From contig DXZE01000058.1 of NCBI GenBank assembly GCA_019415435.1, forward strand, positions 1 to 8,733: 8,733 bases of DNA, given 5' to 3'. Positions 1-6,785 of this stretch are shown here, piece after piece (the stretch's first letter is position 1; each line of letters begins with the position of its first letter). The translations under genes were made by a program, and so were the position numbers. This DNA comes from Erysipelotrichaceae bacterium (GTDB lineage: Bacteria; Bacillota_I; Bacilli_A; Erysipelotrichales; Erysipelotrichaceae). The notes beneath the pieces were generated by a model that was not told the origin of the DNA, made no database searches, and saw only the letters and a list, made by a program, of their open reading frames with translations.

Positions 1-10
1 TCAAATAGAT

Positions 11-67
11 TTACACTTGTAACTCCAAAGTCTGAAAATGATGTACGATTACAAGTTACACTTGTAT
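11..67. promoter_or_regulatory. Two operator-like TTACACTTGTA repeats (possible BlaI/CopY-type boxes)
   Basis: The 11-mer TTACACTTGTA occurs at 11-21 and again at 56-66, 45 bases apart. The first copy extends to TTACACTTGTAA, a palindrome with arms TTACA/TGTAA around two bases. The second copy also lies in a wider dyad, TTACAAGT (49-56), three bases, then ACTTGTAT (60-67). The core TACA-NN-TGTA matches the operator type known for BlaI/MecI/CopY winged-helix repressors, and paired boxes are common there. The role is inferred. Caveat: the same bases read as an open frame in phase with gene 1, where both copies give Thr-Leu-Val, so this may be coding coincidence. I cannot place a convincing -35/-10 pair here. 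Confidence 0.35.
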
Positions 68-74
68 GCAGATT

Positions 75-79
75 GGAAG
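75..79 (+). promoter_or_regulatory. Shine-Dalgarno that favours the ATG at 88
   Basis: GGAAG at 75-79 sits eight bases before the ATG at 88, a normal distance. The TTG at 73 has nothing comparable upstream. This is the main reason for choosing 88 rather than 73 as the start of the CapA-like gene. Confidence 0.55.
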
Positions 80-87
80 TAAAGCTT

Positions 88-1269
88 ATGAAAGATAACA
101 CAACGCTTGTTTTTACAGGTGACATTGGTTTTGACAAATATATGAAAGATGAATGGCAGGATAAGCAGCTTCTTTCGAATGATGTATTAGCCTTTCTGCA
201 TAGTGGCGATCATGTAATCGCCAATGTAGAAGGAGCATTAGTAAAAACAGATACGAGTGCTTCAAGTGGTACAGCTCAGCTTGTTCATGCCATGGATCCA
301 AGATGTGTACAGGTACTGGATCAGATGCATGCGGATATATGGAATCTCTGCAATAATCACATTATGGATGCCGGAGATACAGGTGTAGAGGCAACCTTAC
401 AGGAAGCTGAAAGACACCATGCCTCAACCATTGGGGCAGGTATGAATCTGAAACAGGCAAAGCAGCCATTATATCTGGATGAAGCAGGTGGGATTGGTAT
501 CTTTGCATGTGGTTTCAGAAGAGGCTGTAAGCCGGCAGGCGACCATAAGGCAGGGTGTCTTTTATGGAATGAAATGGATCTGATTGCGGAGAATATCCGT
601 AAGATAAAGAAGAAATGCCGCTGGTGCATCATGGTCGTACATGGTGGCGAAGAGTTTACATCGCTTCCTTCTCCATATGTACGTGACAGATATCTGACAT
701 ATCTGCAGTTGGGTGCGGATATCATTGTCTCTCATCATCCGCATGTGCCGATGAATTATGAAACCGTTGGTAATAAGATTATCTTTTATTCATTAGGAAA
801 CTTTATATTTGATACAGATTACCAGAGAGCACAACGCAATACGGATCTGGGTATTCTGGTGCGCTTAAAGCTGAATGAAGAAACATACAACTGGGATGCA
901 TGCGGTATACAGATTGACAGGCACAGTGAACATGTTAAAAAGACAGAATTACCGTTAATCTTCACTGATGTACAGCAGGATCAGTATGAATTATTAGAAC
1001 CTTTGGCTGCTAAGCAGATGATCGGCGCTTATAAACAAAGACAGATTTATCTCGATCCTGAGACATGGAAGAATGCCGATGAAGAACAATGGGAAAAGCA
1101 TTTCATGGATCCTAAAAGAAGTGGAAGAGTGCCTGGAGAGGCATTGGACTTTATCATTATGAGTGGTATAGCAGATCAGGAAAAAGGACAATGGCGCAAG
1201 AGTCATCTTGAAGGTGTCAAAGAGTATATTTTAAAGGAATTAGAAACATATGAAGAGGGTAAGAAATGA
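88..1269 (+). CDS. CapA-family metallophosphatase (poly-gamma-glutamate capsule-type)
   Basis: This is a calcineurin-like metallophosphoesterase of the CapA/PgsA family, about 393 aa from the ATG at 88. The family blocks are all visible: TGDIGF (Asp12, first metal ligand), NVEG near 46-49, NLCNNH (about 86-91), VVHGGEE (His185), SHHPHV (215-220) and YSLGNF (234-239). The expected metal-binding Asp, Asn and His residues are present, so the enzyme should be active. PgsA/CapA proteins of capsule systems normally have an N-terminal membrane anchor. This one goes from the start straight into the first beta strand, with no signal peptide or membrane segment, which points to a cytoplasmic location. 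No capB/capC-like genes are nearby, so a capsule role is doubtful and the substrate is unknown. Its stop overlaps the next start (ATGA). The frame stays open upstream to the window edge, so a longer N-terminus cannot be excluded; a TTG at 73 would add five residues. Confidence 0.85.
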   Translation: MKDNTTLVFTGDIGFDKYMKDEWQDKQLLSNDVLAFLHSGDHVIANVEGALVKTDTSASSGTAQLVHAMDPRCVQVLDQMHADIWNLCNNHIMDAGDTGVEATLQEAERHHASTIGAGMNLKQAKQPLYLDEAGGIGIFACGFRRGCKPAGDHKAGCLLWNEMDLIAENIRKIKKKCRWCIMVVHGGEEFTSLPSPYVRDRYLTYLQLGADIIVSHHPHVPMNYETVGNKIIFYSLGNFIFDTDYQRAQRNTDLGILVRLKLNEETYNWDACGIQIDRHSEHVKKTELPLIFTDVQQDQYELLEPLAAKQMIGAYKQRQIYLDPETWKNADEEQWEKHFMDPKRSGRVPGEALDFIIMSGIADQEKGQWRKSHLEGVKEYILKELETYEEGKK

Positions 1270-3008
1270 TTGCACAGCTGGATGATGTCAGTTTTAAATA
1301 TGTTACCGGGCTGCAGCTGGATCATGTGAACTTTGTGGTCAATGAACATGATAAATGGGGTGTGGTAGGTTTAAATGGTGCTGGTAAGTCTACCTTCTTA
1401 AAGATTCTTGCCGGGAAAGAAAAGCCTGATACAGGAAAAGTTACCTATAAGAAAGATATCACCATTTCCTATTGTCCGCAGACAATGGATTTTCCTGCTG
1501 GTAAGAGTGTCTATGAAACAGTCCGTTCTTATATGAAAGAGGATACGGAAGTCTATCAGATTCATGCTGTATTAAATCAGCTTGGTCTTACTGACTATGA
1601 TGAAGAAATCAGTCTGTTATCCGGTGGTCAGAAGAAAAGAGCAGCACTGGCGATTGCCTTGATTAGAAAGGCAGATCTCTATCTTCTCGATGAACCTACC
1701 AATCATCTGGACCAGCAGATGATCCTGTGGCTGGAACATTATCTGATGCGTTTTTCAAAGGCTGTGGTACTGGTGACGCATGACCGCTATTTCCTTTCCA
1801 GAATTACCAATCATATTGTGGAAGTAAATCAGGGACATCTGTATACCTGTACAGGTAACTATGCGGATTATCTTGAACAAAGAGATATCAGACAGGCTCA
1901 GGCAGAAGCTGCCGAGCATAAAAGACAGAGTTTCTTACGAAAAGAAGTGGAATGGATCAGAGCAGGTGCGCAGGCCAGATCCACCAAGCAGAAAGGCAGA
2001 ATCCAGCGGTTTGAAAAGATAGCTGCTATGGAAGCACCGCATTCACAGGCTCATTTGGAATTAAAGTCAGCTGTAACACGCTTAGGTAATCAGACAATAT
2101 CCATTGAACATGTATCCAAGGCATTTGGCGATCATGTTCTGTTTACGGATTTCAGCTATGATGTAAAAAGAATGGACAGAGTTGGTATCATCGGTCCAAA
2201 TGGCTGCGGCAAGAGTACTTTATTAAAGATCATTACCGGTCAGATGAAACCTGATACAGGTGATGTGAAAACAGGTGAAACTGTTAAAATCGGTTATTTT
2301 GCCCAGAATAATGAAGTATTTGAAGAACATGAAAGAGTCATTGATTATGTTGAAAGATATGGCAAGGTCGTAACGGATGCCGATGGCAATGAAATCAGTG
2401 CATCCGATATGCTGGAAAGGTTTCTTTTCTTCAAAGAGGAGAAATATAAACCGATTGAAAAGTGCTCAGGTGGCGAAAAGAGAAGATTGTATCTTTGTTC
2501 CATATTGATGGAAGCTCCGAATATACTGGTTCTCGATGAGCCTACCAATGATCTGGATACCGATACATTGACAATACTAGAAGAATATCTGGATTCTTTT
2601 AAAGGTGCTGTATTAGCAGTCAGTCATGACCGCTATTTCCTGGATAAGATTGCGGACAGATTATTTGCCTTTGAAAATGGTCATATTCATGTGATTCAGG
2701 AGACTTATTCCGATTATCTGGAACAAGAAACGAAACCAAAGACAGAAGAGAAGAAACCGGTAAAACCTGTAAAGAAACAGCCATCTTTACGTCTCAGCTA
2801 TAGGGAAAAGAAAGAATTAGAGACAATCGAAGCTTCCATGCCTGCTTTGGAAGAAGAAGTAAAGGCATTGGAAAACAGCATGAGTGCTGTAAGTGACTAT
2901 GAAAAGATCATGGATATTAATAAACAGTTAGAAGAAAAACGGCAGAAATTAGAAAACATGGAAGAAAGATGGATGGAGCTATCAGAAAAGAAAGAGATGG
3001 CTCAGTAA
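1266..3008 (+). CDS. uup: ABC-F family ATPase, Uup-type
   Basis: A 580-aa duplicated ATPase of the ABC-F group, which consists of soluble proteins that act on ribosomes or nucleic acids and are not transporters. Domain 1 has Walker A GLNGAGKST (35-43), signature LSGGQ (118-122), Walker B LLDEPTNHLD (140-149) and the H-loop HDRYFL (about 172). The linker (about 205-270) contains the typical basic KEVEWIRAGAQARSTKQK stretch. Domain 2 has Walker A GPNGCGKST (310-318), signature CSGGEKRR (from 400), Walker B LVLDEPTNDLD (421-431) and SHDRYFLD (453-460). A Lys/Pro-rich hinge (about 478-496) leads to a C-terminal helical coiled coil (about 510-576). That tail, with the NDLD motif, points to Uup rather than EttA or a resistance-type member. 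Both ATP sites look intact. GAGGG at 1255-1259 lies six bases before the ATG, and the ATGA overlap implies translational coupling to the CapA-like gene. No stop-codon terminator follows. Confidence 0.93.
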   Translation: MIAQLDDVSFKYVTGLQLDHVNFVVNEHDKWGVVGLNGAGKSTFLKILAGKEKPDTGKVTYKKDITISYCPQTMDFPAGKSVYETVRSYMKEDTEVYQIHAVLNQLGLTDYDEEISLLSGGQKKRAALAIALIRKADLYLLDEPTNHLDQQMILWLEHYLMRFSKAVVLVTHDRYFLSRITNHIVEVNQGHLYTCTGNYADYLEQRDIRQAQAEAAEHKRQSFLRKEVEWIRAGAQARSTKQKGRIQRFEKIAAMEAPHSQAHLELKSAVTRLGNQTISIEHVSKAFGDHVLFTDFSYDVKRMDRVGIIGPNGCGKSTLLKIITGQMKPDTGDVKTGETVKIGYFAQNNEVFEEHERVIDYVERYGKVVTDADGNEISASDMLERFLFFKEEKYKPIEKCSGGEKRRLYLCSILMEAPNILVLDEPTNDLDTDTLTILEEYLDSFKGAVLAVSHDRYFLDKIADRLFAFENGHIHVIQETYSDYLEQETKPKTEEKKPVKPVKKQPSLRLSYREKKELETIEASMPALEEEVKALENSMSAVSDYEKIMDINKQLEEKRQKLENMEERWMELSEKKEMAQ

Positions 3009-3011
3009 AAA

Positions 3012-3020
3012 TGATATAAT
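3012..3020 (+). promoter_or_regulatory. Extended -10 promoter for pgi
   Basis: TGATATAAT is a perfect -10 hexamer (TATAAT at 3015-3020) with the TG of an extended -10 one base upstream. No recognisable -35 lies 16-18 bases before it (that stretch is A/G-rich coding sequence of the ABC-F gene), as is usual for extended -10 promoters. Transcription should begin near 3027, giving a leader of about 23 bases that carries the AAAGGAA ribosome site (3034-3040). No terminator separates the ABC-F gene from pgi, so read-through from upstream is also possible. Confidence 0.7.
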
Positions 3021-3049
3021 CCATTCGTAACAGAAAGGAAGACAAAATA

Positions 3050-4630
3050 ATGACAGACTGGAAAAATCTGGATCAGCTTTCTGCTTTTAATAAGCTGAAG
3101 GAAGATCCGAAAGTAAATCTTAAAGATGTAATGGCAGAAGATAAAGGCGCTGAAAGAGTAAAGTCTTACAGTGTACCGATGGCGGCCGGACTTGCCTATA
3201 ATTATGCCGCTAAGAATGTAAATGAAACGATTCTGAAGGACATGCAGGCATTGGCAGATGAGGCACAGTTAGAGGATAAGTTTGTATCTCTGTATAACGG
3301 TGCCATGATCAATACCGGTGAAAAGAGATATGTCCTGCATCATTTATGCAGAGGTCAGTTAGGCAATGATGTCATCGCAGATGGTGTAAACAAGAGAGAT
3401 TTCTACGTAGAACAGCAGAAGCGTATTGCGGCATTCGCAGATAAGGTACATGCTGGTGAAATCACTAATGAGAAGGGAGAGAAATTCACTACCGTTGTAC
3501 AGATTGGTATCGGTGGATCTGATCTTGGCCCTAGAGCTATGTATATTGCCTTAGAGAACTGGGCTAAGGCAAATGGTAAGTTAAAGATGAATGCAAAATT
3601 CATCTCCAATGTTGACCCGGATGATGCGGCAGCTGTATTGCATGATACAGATGTAGAACATGCATTGTTTATCTTAGTATCCAAGTCAGGTACTACATTA
3701 GAGACATTAACAAATGAAACATTTGTCAAGAATGCTTTGAAGAAAGCTGGATTAGATCCTTCCAAACATATGATTGCGGTTACTTCTGAAGCTTCTCCAT
3801 TAGCACATAATGAAGGCTATCTGGATGCTTTCTATATGGATAACTATATTGGTGGAAGATATTCCTCTTCTTCTGCCGTAGGTGGTGCTGTATTATCACT
3901 TGCCTTTGGTGGCGATGTGTTTGCGGACTTTTTGAAAGGCATGCATGAGGAAGATGGAACTGCCAGGGAAACAGATATCAGAAAGAATCCGGCTATGCTG
4001 GATGCCCTGATTGGTGTATATGAAAGAAATGTACTGGGCTATGAAGCTACAGCCGTACTTCCTTATTCACAAGCTTTAAGCCGTTTTCCTGCTCATTTAC
4101 AGCAGCTGGATATGGAATCCAATGGTAAATCTGTAAACCGTTTTGGGGAAGCAGTAGACTATCCGACCGGACCGGTTATCTTTGGTGAACCTGGTACGAA
4201 TGGTCAGCATTCTTTCTATCAGTTACTGCATCAGGGAACAAATATCATTCCATTACAGTTCATCGGTTTCCGTAAGAACCAGTGCGGTATGGATGATGTC
4301 ATTGAAGGCTCCACTTCACAAGCCAAGCTTTGTGCAAATGTAGCAGCTCAGATCGTTGCCTTTGCCTTAGGAAAGGATGATGAAAATCCTAACAAGGTAT
4401 TTGCCGGTAACCGTCCTTCTTCCATCATTACTGGTGATGAAGTGACACCGGAAACATTAGGTGCTCTGCTTGCTCACTTTGAAAACAAGGTTATGTTCCA
4501 GGGATTCTTATGGAATCTGAATTCCTTTGATCAGGAAGGTGTTCAGTTAGGAAAGACACTTGCCAAGAAGGTACTTGCGAAAGATACAGACGGTGCTTTA
4601 ACAGAGTATGCGAAGCTTCTGAATATCTGA
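3050..4630 (+). CDS. pgi: Glucose-6-phosphate isomerase, long E. coli-like type
   Basis: Interconverts glucose-6-phosphate and fructose-6-phosphate in the cytoplasm (glycolysis/gluconeogenesis). The protein is 526 aa and shows the sugar-phosphate binding blocks IGIGGSDLGPRAM (152-164) and SKSGTTLETL (211-220), the family signature YIGGRYSSSSAVG (266-278), the catalytic Glu in LDMESNGK (Glu356), GEPGTNGQHSFYQ with His387, and the C-terminal FDQEGVQLGK with the catalytic Lys502. The GEPGTNGQHxFYQLxHQGT block and the length are those of the long type (E. coli about 549 aa), not the roughly 450-aa type of Bacillus and many Firmicutes. Residue 499 is Gln (CAG at 4544-4546) where the family signature has Glu. 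The start is supported by AAAGGAA nine bases upstream. The gene has its own promoter and terminator and is probably monocistronic. Confidence 0.97.
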   Translation: MTDWKNLDQLSAFNKLKEDPKVNLKDVMAEDKGAERVKSYSVPMAAGLAYNYAAKNVNETILKDMQALADEAQLEDKFVSLYNGAMINTGEKRYVLHHLCRGQLGNDVIADGVNKRDFYVEQQKRIAAFADKVHAGEITNEKGEKFTTVVQIGIGGSDLGPRAMYIALENWAKANGKLKMNAKFISNVDPDDAAAVLHDTDVEHALFILVSKSGTTLETLTNETFVKNALKKAGLDPSKHMIAVTSEASPLAHNEGYLDAFYMDNYIGGRYSSSSAVGGAVLSLAFGGDVFADFLKGMHEEDGTARETDIRKNPAMLDALIGVYERNVLGYEATAVLPYSQALSRFPAHLQQLDMESNGKSVNRFGEAVDYPTGPVIFGEPGTNGQHSFYQLLHQGTNIIPLQFIGFRKNQCGMDDVIEGSTSQAKLCANVAAQIVAFALGKDDENPNKVFAGNRPSSIITGDEVTPETLGALLAHFENKVMFQGFLWNLNSFDQEGVQLGKTLAKKVLAKDTDGALTEYAKLLNI

Positions 4631-4649
4631 ATCAAAATAATCTGATTTT

Positions 4650-4683
4650 GAATGCATATGTTTAGGCATATGCATTCTTTTTT
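4650..4683 (+). terminator. Rho-independent terminator of pgi
   Basis: An 11-bp perfect stem, GAATGCATATG (4650-4660) with CATATGCATTC (4667-4677), closes a six-base TTTAGG loop and is followed at once by six T (4678-4683). It lies 19 bases after the pgi stop. There is no A-tract on the left side, so it acts on the + strand only. A weaker 6-bp stem (CAAAAT/ATTTTG) sits just before it. Confidence 0.93.
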
Positions 4684-4721
4684 GTTAGACTGATTGCGTT
4701 TAAAAAGACAGGAGAGAGTGT

Positions 4722-5453
4722 ATGAAAAAGCCGCGTATAGGTGTAGTTGGAAATATTCTGATTCAGGAATCGGGTATGTTAATGGGTTCCTATCGTACGT
4801 ATGTGAATCATAACTATATAACGAGTATTGAAAAAGCCGGTGGTATTTCGGTATTATTACCAGTCTTACATAATCTGGAAGATGTGAAAGAACAGTTAGA
4901 AGGATTAGATGGTGTTCTTTTAACCGGTGGGTATGATGTAGATCCTGAGTTATATGGTGAAAAGATCAGCGAAAAGTGCGGTTATGTCATGAGAGAAGTA
5001 GATGTATTTAATCTGGCTGTGATTCACGCAGCAGATGAGCTGCATTTACCTGTATTTGGTATCTGCAAGGGTATCCAGATCATGAATGTCGCATTTGGCG
5101 GCACTATTTATCAGAACCAGGCAGATGATATTAAAAACTGTCTGAAACATGATCAGAGTGCTCCCAGGTATCAGGGTACTCATGATATAGAGATTGATAA
5201 AGATTCCTTTATCGGCCATGTGCTTGGATCTAAGACAAGAGTCAATTCCTTCCATCATCAGTCTCTTAAAAAAGTGGCAGATGGATTTAAAGTTACTGCC
5301 AAAGCATCAGATGGTGTGATAGAAGGCATTGAAAGAGAGTATGGAAGCTTTATGGCTGCTGTACAGTTCCATCCGGAAATGATGGCAGAATTTGATAATC
5401 CGGATATGATCGCTTTATTTAAAGCATTTGTAGAGGCATGCCATGAAAAATAA
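4722..5453 (+). CDS. Peptidase C26 / gamma-glutamyl-GABA hydrolase family protein (PuuD-like)
   Basis: A 243-aa class I glutamine-amidotransferase-fold hydrolase. Family members such as PuuD cleave gamma-glutamyl amide bonds, for example gamma-glutamyl-GABA. Visible marks are LLTGGYDVDPELYGE (67-80), the nucleophile elbow FGICKGIQIMNVAFGG with Cys115, NSFHHQSL (175-182), and VQFHPE supplying the other catalytic residues His217 and Glu219. The length is close to PuuD (about 250 aa). There is no signal peptide, so it is cytoplasmic. A strong ribosome site, AGGAGAG (4710-4716), lies five bases before the ATG. The gene overlaps the permease start by 11 bases. No other putrescine (Puu) pathway genes are in the window, so the true substrate is open. 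It could be another gamma-glutamyl amine or peptide. I see no clear promoter in the 38 bases after the pgi terminator. Confidence 0.88.
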   Translation: MKKPRIGVVGNILIQESGMLMGSYRTYVNHNYITSIEKAGGISVLLPVLHNLEDVKEQLEGLDGVLLTGGYDVDPELYGEKISEKCGYVMREVDVFNLAVIHAADELHLPVFGICKGIQIMNVAFGGTIYQNQADDIKNCLKHDQSAPRYQGTHDIEIDKDSFIGHVLGSKTRVNSFHHQSLKKVADGFKVTAKASDGVIEGIEREYGSFMAAVQFHPEMMAEFDNPDMIALFKAFVEACHEK

Positions 5454-6738
5454 GAAGTTTGGTTTAGGATCGTTGATCCTCCTGGGTATCAATTCCATTA
5501 TTGGTACAGGCATATTCCTTTTACCGGGTCAGGCTTATGCCTTAGCTGGTACAAGCAGTATCTTTGTCTATATCTTTGTTATTTTACTAGCTGGATCCAT
5601 GGCTTTATGCTTTGCGGAAGCTGCAGGTTTATTCAAATCCAATGGCGGTTCCTATATCTATGTCAAGGAAGCATTCGGTAACTTTGCTGGATTTGAAGTA
5701 GGCTTTATGAAATATGTTGTTCAGGAAATTGCCTGGGCAACAATGGCAGTAGGCTTTGTGACGGCTTTAGCTGCTGTATGGCCAGCCGCTGGTCAGGGTG
5801 CTGTAAGAGCCTGCCTGATTGTTGCTTTAGTTGGCGGTCTTTCTTTAATCAACTATCTTGGTGTTGATCTGATCAAGTACTTCAATAACGTCATGACGGC
5901 AGGCAAGCTTGTACCATTAGCTGTCTTTATTATCGTTGGTATTTTCTTTATCAAAGGAGCTAACTTTCAGCCTGTAGTTCCAAAAGGATTTACTGTAAAG
6001 GATTTCTCAGCTGCCTCCATATTGATTTTCTATGCATTTACCGGTTTTGAATCAATTGCGACAGCAGCAGAAGATATGGACAATCCAAAGCGTAATATTC
6101 CGCTTGCGATCACTGCTGCCATGAGCATTGTGGCTTTGATTTATATCCTTGTTCAGGTTGTCTCTATCGGTACACTTGGCAACAGCCTTGCCCAGTCAGA
6201 AACACCTGTCGCAGATGCCATGCAGACATTTTTAGGTGGCTTTGGCGATATGCTTGTTACAATCGGAACCCTGATATCCATCGGTGGTATTAACGTCGCT
6301 TCTTCTTTGTATAATCCGCGTGGATGTGAAGCTTTAGCGGAAAGAGGAATGTTACCGCCAGTAATCGCAAAGAAGTCCAGACATGGTACACCAGGTATTG
6401 CCATTCTGATCAGTGCTCTGATCGTGATTCCGATTGCCTTAAGCGGTACCTTTACAGAGCTTGCGGCTATTTCAACTATCTCCAGATTTACCCAGTATAT
6501 TCCTACCTGCCTTGCAATTCTTGTATTCCGTAAAAGAGGTATGAAATCAACCTTCAGAGTACCATTTGGACCGGTGATTCCGATCCTTGCGGCAATTGTT
6601 GCAGTATGGCTATTATGCAATGCCAATGTAAGAAATCTTCTGATTGGACTTGGCGCAATGATCATAATCGTACCGATATACTTCATTATGAAATACTACA
6701 ATAAGAAACATGGCTATTCCTTCAAGGAGGCAGATTAG
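5443..6738 (+). CDS. APC-superfamily amino-acid permease
   Basis: A 431-aa integral membrane protein with about 12 hydrophobic segments (roughly 8-30, 38-60, 85-112, 121-140, 150-171, 187-207, 219-243, 265-292, 316-335, 337-361, 377-392, 398-417), the APC fold. Segment 1 carries the substrate/ion-binding break NSIIGTGIF (17-25), and segment 6 has FYAFTGFES, followed by the conserved loop EDMDNPKRNIPLAI (210-223). Transport is expected to be secondary, by H+ symport or exchange. The ATG overlaps the hydrolase stop by 11 bases, and AGAGG (5432-5436) sits six bases upstream inside the hydrolase gene, so the two are one translationally coupled unit. That suggests it imports the substrate, or exchanges a product, of the hydrolase. 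The specific amino acid cannot be read from sequence. Confidence 0.92.
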   Translation: MKNKKFGLGSLILLGINSIIGTGIFLLPGQAYALAGTSSIFVYIFVILLAGSMALCFAEAAGLFKSNGGSYIYVKEAFGNFAGFEVGFMKYVVQEIAWATMAVGFVTALAAVWPAAGQGAVRACLIVALVGGLSLINYLGVDLIKYFNNVMTAGKLVPLAVFIIVGIFFIKGANFQPVVPKGFTVKDFSAASILIFYAFTGFESIATAAEDMDNPKRNIPLAITAAMSIVALIYILVQVVSIGTLGNSLAQSETPVADAMQTFLGGFGDMLVTIGTLISIGGINVASSLYNPRGCEALAERGMLPPVIAKKSRHGTPGIAILISALIVIPIALSGTFTELAAISTISRFTQYIPTCLAILVFRKRGMKSTFRVPFGPVIPILAAIVAVWLLCNANVRNLLIGLGAMIIIVPIYFIMKYYNKKHGYSFKEAD

Positions 6739-6761
6739 ACAAAGGAAACTTTGTCTTTTTT
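6737..6761 (+). terminator. Rho-independent terminator starting inside the permease stop codon
   Basis: A perfect 8-bp stem, AGACAAAG (6737-6744) with CTTTGTCT (6749-6756), is capped by a GAAA tetraloop. The run of six T (6756-6761) begins with the last stem base. The left arm begins at the A of the permease TAG stop (6736-6738), so no spacer separates translation from termination. The right arm also contains the TTGTCT that serves as -35 of the next gene. Confidence 0.88.
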
Positions 6762-6779
6762 CTTACATTGACTGATAAT
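6751..6779 (+). promoter_or_regulatory. Sigma-A type promoter for the methyltransferase gene
   Basis: TTGTCT (6751-6756, four of six to TTGACA) and GATAAT (6774-6779, five of six to TATAAT) are separated by exactly 17 bases. With the -10 ending at 6779, transcription should begin six to eight bases on, at 6785-6787. That is at the ATG (6786), which implies a leaderless transcript. A second, weaker reading (TTGACT at 6768, 17 bases, TTTATT at 6791) would start inside the gene. Confidence 0.6.
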
Positions 6780-6785
6780 ACATAT

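Noticed and set aside
66..98. Short ATG frame of ten codons overlapping the start of gene 1
   Set aside because: It has no ribosome site and is too short to support. A leader peptide is possible but nothing in the sequence argues for it.
357..725. 122-codon open frame on the - strand
   Set aside because: It is opposite the conserved CapA core and no domain or ribosome site is visible. It is a shadow.
1266..3008. ABC-F gene as an antibiotic-resistance (ribosome protection) factor
   Set aside because: The C-terminal coiled coil, the NDLD Walker B and the short linker fit the housekeeping Uup type better. Nothing in the neighbourhood suggests resistance.
3403..3765. 120-codon open frame on the - strand
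   Set aside because: It is opposite the sugar-phosphate binding blocks of pgi and shows no independent coding sign.
4684..4721. Possible promoter for the hydrolase/permease pair
   Set aside because: TTTAAA at 4699-4704 is a weak -10 and the matching -35 position falls in the terminator T-run. A promoter must exist somewhere if termination is efficient, but I cannot place it.
6153..6686. 177-codon open frame on the - strand
   Set aside because: It lies entirely opposite the APC permease, whose motifs are certain. There is no ribosome site, and the translation shows no known motif. It is an antisense shadow.
6724..6730. Perfect Shine-Dalgarno AAGGAGG near the end of the permease gene
   Set aside because: No ATG, GTG or TTG lies 5-10 bases downstream, and the terminator hairpin follows. 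The bases encode Lys-Glu (AAG GAG), so this is most likely coding coincidence and not a site for the next gene, whose starts are 37 and 55 bases away.
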